Translations under genes and position numbers: made by a program
Notes under the pieces: generated by a model
What the model was told of the DNA's origin: nothing
What the model saw: the letters and a program-made list of their open reading frames with translations, nothing else
The model's database searches: none
Shown: piece after piece, positions 59,968 through 64,000 of the stretch
How positions within the stretch are numbered: the stretch's first letter is position 1
Layout of the letters: the number at the start of each line of letters is the position of its first letter
From: Lagopus muta
Taxonomy: Eukaryota; Chordata; Aves; Galliformes; Phasianidae
NCBI RefSeq assembly: GCF_023343835.1
Contig: NC_064437.1
Coordinates: forward strand, 13,171,001-13,235,000
DNA length: 64,000 bases
Reading direction: 5' to 3'

Positions 59968-62900
59968 TCAGAATACACTTCAACATGTGAAAATCCCACA
60001 TACATGAGAACAACTAGCTAAAACATTAGAAGAACACTCAGGAGGGAAATTCTGGTCTAAACATTCAGGTGCTTGACTTTGGCTCAAGTTCTTTATCCAA
60101 GCTTTAGATGAGTTCATACTGCTGCATGCAGTGTTTGCAAAACTTACTTAAAATAACTTTGTACAGAGCATGAGGTATTTCTTCTGCTATATATAGCAAA
60201 AATTGCAGTAAAAAAGTCAAGTTGTAGCCATGACTTGTGATGTGAAATGAATTTTATCATAAGTTTGGGCAAGATGTACATTGGCAACATTATCACAGCA
60301 TTACTTGTATGTATATTCATCAGAGAGAAGGAGAGAATAATTATTCTATTCCAGACAAGTCACATTTATGGTAAGAAATTCTAAAAACAGGTAAATTGAG
60401 CTGCAAGATCTTCCTTCATTTCAAGAGAGAAGCTATCCTTAAAAGCTCTCTAATGGAATAGATTATGATGTTCTTTTATGATTTCTGATTGAAAGAAAAC
60501 AAAAACATCACCCTCACATCTGTTCAGAGTTGTGCAAATTAACTCTGAAACCTGTATTTATCCAACAGGTAATAAAAGGCAGATCCTTAGAGGTAGATAC
60601 AGTGTTTGACACTGAGAACAAACTGAATCAAAACTGGCAGATCATTTTGAGGTTTTAATACTTTGGACATCCTCAGCTGAGAAGGCGCCCTGAAAGTCCT
60701 CCTGCTAAAATTAGATACAAAGACAGTGAAAGTGAAGCATGCGTCCTCTTTACCAGCACAGCTAAGGAAAAGCAGTACTGGACACAGTGACTCACTGGAT
60801 ACTGCATGTTATCTGTTTCTCAAGCTAAGAATACCACCAGAGTACAAGACATGTTTAGTTTCTGGGAATAACACTTAAGTATGTCTGCTTGCCAATTAAG
60901 GACTTGTATGCATATATACAGATTCCTAGCAGTTGTTTCACAGCTGTACTGGATAAAAACCTTCAAGTTTGGAAAAAATGTCAAAATGACTAATATTTCC
61001 CTGTTAGAAATGGCAGCCTTTACAAATATACTCCTATTTACAAGCTATCGTATAGCAATAAAAATCAAGCAACTTGCAGAGCTGATGCAACAGAGAAAAA
61101 TATCAATCCTGAGTTTCTATAAAGTCACGATACTCTGAAAGTAGTCCATAAAGCTCAAATCTACACTACGTTGTTGACTTCCTCTTTTTCTTTATATATT
61201 CTACTCTTTAGAGTAGAATGCTTTTCAGATTATTTAATAGGGACCACAAACACCCAGGCATGAATATTTTATCTACAGACGTAGTGTTCAACACTGTAAT
61301 AGAAATTCTCAGCTCCCATCCTTACGGACTACCAGCCAACCAACTTGTTGGCGCGCATCCACAACTGGATAGTAAAGACTTATGGTGACCCTTGGAGTAC
61401 TCTGAGGACAATTAGTTAGGCCATATGTAAAACAAAGTCACTAGATTGAGTAATTCTCAGAAAAATCTCTTCAAACTGACCTGTGAAGAAGCTCTTCTAT
61501 TGACAGGTCTATAAAAGAGAGAATTTTAATCACCACAGCTGAATTATGCACTCCTCTAATAGGTGTCAAATCTTCATTCAGAGACACTGAAAAAACCATG
61601 GAAGCAATGGCCAGCGAAACAAGGAGGTCCCTTCTTGAGGTCAGGTACTCTTGCTAGAGGGTAACAATGTTGCACTCACACAGAGACCAAAACAGATGTT
61701 TCAGTCCATCAAAGGGAACAGTTTCAAGAAGATGCACAAAAGTAACAGGACGAAAGTAATAGTAACAGAGGCTCGGAGGACGCCTGGGTGCAGTCGGGTA
61801 CAGAAGGAAAACAAGGTTTTATAATAAATGGAATACTGCTTGTTTCCTTGGTTACAAGCTGTAATTTGCTGTAGGGAGAAAAATAAAAAATAATAATAAT
61901 AAAAAAAGCTCTTTTTTCCTATTACAAAATTAAAGTTCATCAGAAGAAGTTATTATGCTCCCCAAAAGATTTTCTTCTGGTCTAGATTACATAAAAGCAT
62001 TTTTGAACAAACCATTCTTTCATTTCCCAAGTTATTTGTTCCACGGTGCTTCCACATGACCTCTGCCTTTCATGATCCTTCACTTTCAGTCCTGATGCAG
62101 TATGGAAATGAAAAGGTTATTTTTCCAACACTAAATAGTATCTCTCACGTCATCAAGCCCTTTTTTCCCCAAAGAGCAAGCATCCCAGAAAACGGTTGAC
62201 TTAATCAGATCAAAATAGAGACCGGGGGAATATCAAATTCAAACTTAAAATAAAACAGTGCAACTTGAGAATCTATTCCAATGAGCACTCAAAATCAGTG
62301 AGATTCTCCAAGGAAATGAGGATCCCATCAGTAACTATTAAACCGATGCCGTGTACTCAAATAAAAAGAGGCTAGTTTGCATATGTACATTTAAAATAGA
62401 TGTAGTTTAATAGATTTAAGCATTAAGAATGATAGAATAATTTACTAGCAAATCACTCCGTGTTTGGTAACCAGTTTGAGAAGTCATGAGGCCTTGCACG
62501 TACCTAGCTTTACACATATAAACTGAAATCTTGACCTCAGAGCTCAAGCTGTGGTATCTATGACAATAGCTCTCAAAGACAACAGACATTTCTCAAGTTT
62601 CTCACTGTTCTACCTTTTTTTTCCTGTATTTACTGAGGTGATGCTCTACAAAAATTGGATTGCCAGTTTTATTTGAATTAACTGGACTGCCTGTGTAAAG
62701 ATAAGTAATTACCAACAGTTGAATATTTTAATATAGATTTTGAAACTATCAGACTGCTTTCATCTGAGTCTATTAGTGCAATTTACTCAGTGTTGTCAAA
62801 AGCATCTGGAAATGCACAGTAGCTCAGAAGAAATCCCCAAAGCTCCTAACATGAGGAGTCTTCACCCTGCAATGGAGGTGCACTCCAGATGCAATTGCAC

Positions 62901-63759
62901 CACTTGGCAGATGACCACAGATATGGAAGGGCAAAGCACAGTGCTCCCCTTCTTATTCCCCAGTTACACAGAAAATAGAAATAACAAAAAATTTCACAGA
63001 AACATGAAAAGATGTAAGGGAAAGCAGACTGCTGAGCATAAACTGAGCAAATATCAGAGTTTGGTATTTTCAGTGTGACCTAAATAACTAAGATTTTTTG
63101 CTCCCTCAGATCTGTGTTCATCATAGTAGTGAAGGGTTTTCCTACTTATTACATGCTTGCTTCAAGTTGGTGCTGTTGGCTTAGTAGGAAATTGGCCTCA
63201 AGTTCAGGGACATACAGCATTTCTACAGACCTGTGTGTTTCAAGAGCCACACCTTAGCCCCACACAAAGTCTGTCCCATAGCATCTCCCATTTTCCAGGC
63301 CCACAGATCATCAAGCTATTTCAGCCCACCTGAAGACAATCTGCAATCATCACACATGGCCCACAAATACTCTGACAAACTGTCACAAAAGGATGTTTAG
63401 CAACAAGGAGGATACTCCATAGCAGCTTGAAATATATTAGTAGACATCTGCCTGCAATTTCAGCACCTAATGCGAAAATGCTAAACAAAAATCAAGACTT
63501 GAATATGTTACCAAGTGTACTCACAAGAGACATCTATTCAAAGCTCTCTCTGGTCATGAAAGTACAAGAAAGTTGCTCTTACACAATCACTAACTTGTTT
63601 ACCATATTGTATCATCACTTCCTACTATTGTTCAATTTGCTCAGCTTCACTGGGAGTACCAAGGTGCCTGTATGGGGACTGGTGGTTGATCTCCTGTGTT
63701 GTAATGAACATGATATATTTTGGCCAACAACCTCACTAAGATAACTGCAAACAGCACTC

Positions 63760-63798
63760 AGTGGTAGTATTTTATTAGTGGTAGTATATTAGTGGTAG
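63760..63798 (+). repeat. Short tandem repeat (TTAGTGGTAGTA)n
   Basis: Three imperfect copies of GTGGTAGTATTTTATTA / GTGGTAGTATATTA / GTGGTAGGA. A local duplication with no coding context. Confidence 0.8.
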
Positions 63799-64000
63799 GA
63801 ATACTTTTCAAACAGCTGATAAACAGGTGAGAAACTCCAGAATCTACAAAGCACTAAGTAAAAACAAACTCCTCCCCACAGCTTAGTATTTGGGCCTTAA
63901 TGTGGTACATCGTTTAAAATACAATGTTTAAACATATTTTTACGAATGAAAAAAGGAGAAATTCAGCAGTTGGGAAAGGATGCAGATCCGCAGGAGCCTC

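Larger units (their letters stand above)
59295..64000. other. Upstream region or first intron of TTLL7
   Basis: AT-rich, with no CpG island, coding exon or known repeat family recognised apart from the T26 tract and the small repeat at 63760. If TTLL7 has a non-coding first exon, as I infer, this is its intron. In mammals PRKACB lies further upstream, head-to-head with TTLL7, but none of its exons are seen here. Confidence 0.55.

Noticed and set aside
1..64000. Prokaryote-type systems (CRISPR, operons, toxin-antitoxin, prophage)
   Set aside because: Intron structure, CR1 and Galluhop repeats and low coding density show avian nuclear DNA. No such system is present.

Overview
The window is vertebrate nuclear DNA, almost certainly from a galliform bird and most likely chicken. 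It is AT-rich and intron-rich. It carries avian CR1 LINE 3' fragments in two places and two Galluhop/mariner-type element remnants whose terminal repeats read close to GGAGGCATTACTTTCAGAGC. Nothing in it is bacterial or phage-like: there are no operons, CRISPR arrays or dense ORFs.

The dominant feature is one multi-exon protein-coding gene on the minus strand, TTLL7 (tubulin tyrosine ligase-like 7, a tubulin polyglutamylase). I could assemble 20 coding exons from the start codon at 59159 down to the stop codon at 16012. Every junction has GT/AG splice sites and keeps frame. The assembled CDS is 2733 nt and encodes 910 residues, against roughly 890 for mammalian TTLL7 as I recall it. The N-terminal half (exons 2-9) is the ATP-grasp TTL catalytic domain. 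Exons 10-12 encode the basic helical microtubule-binding region. Exons 13-15 encode an acidic, then Ser-rich, linker. Exons 16-20 encode a conserved C-terminal module.

Layout from low to high coordinates. 1-12 kb: intergenic DNA without a recognisable gene. 12.2-13.3 kb: a CpG island with a (CTG)9 tract that abuts a strong minus-strand splice donor, possibly the promoter and first exon of an unrecognised non-coding RNA. 13.4-15.8 kb: intergenic, with a Galluhop copy at 14.2-14.7 kb. 15.8-59.3 kb: TTLL7 and its introns. The introns hold a second Galluhop copy (38.5-39.05 kb), CR1 fragments (31.2-31.7 and 52.9-53.1 kb), a CA microsatellite, several long A or T tracts, and a small isolated CpG-rich island (45.36-45.54 kb) with a CTCF-like motif. 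59.3-64 kb: probably the first intron or upstream region of TTLL7. I see no CpG-island promoter there, so the main TTLL7 promoter probably lies beyond 64 kb.

The most interesting new points are these. A well-formed candidate poison exon (18914-19032) in the last intron would replace the TTLL7 C-terminus. A CpG-island transcript start may lie just downstream of the gene. An isolated CpG/CTCF/ETS/TATA cluster sits inside intron 8. All TTLL7 identifications rest on reading the translation against the family from memory; no search was run.
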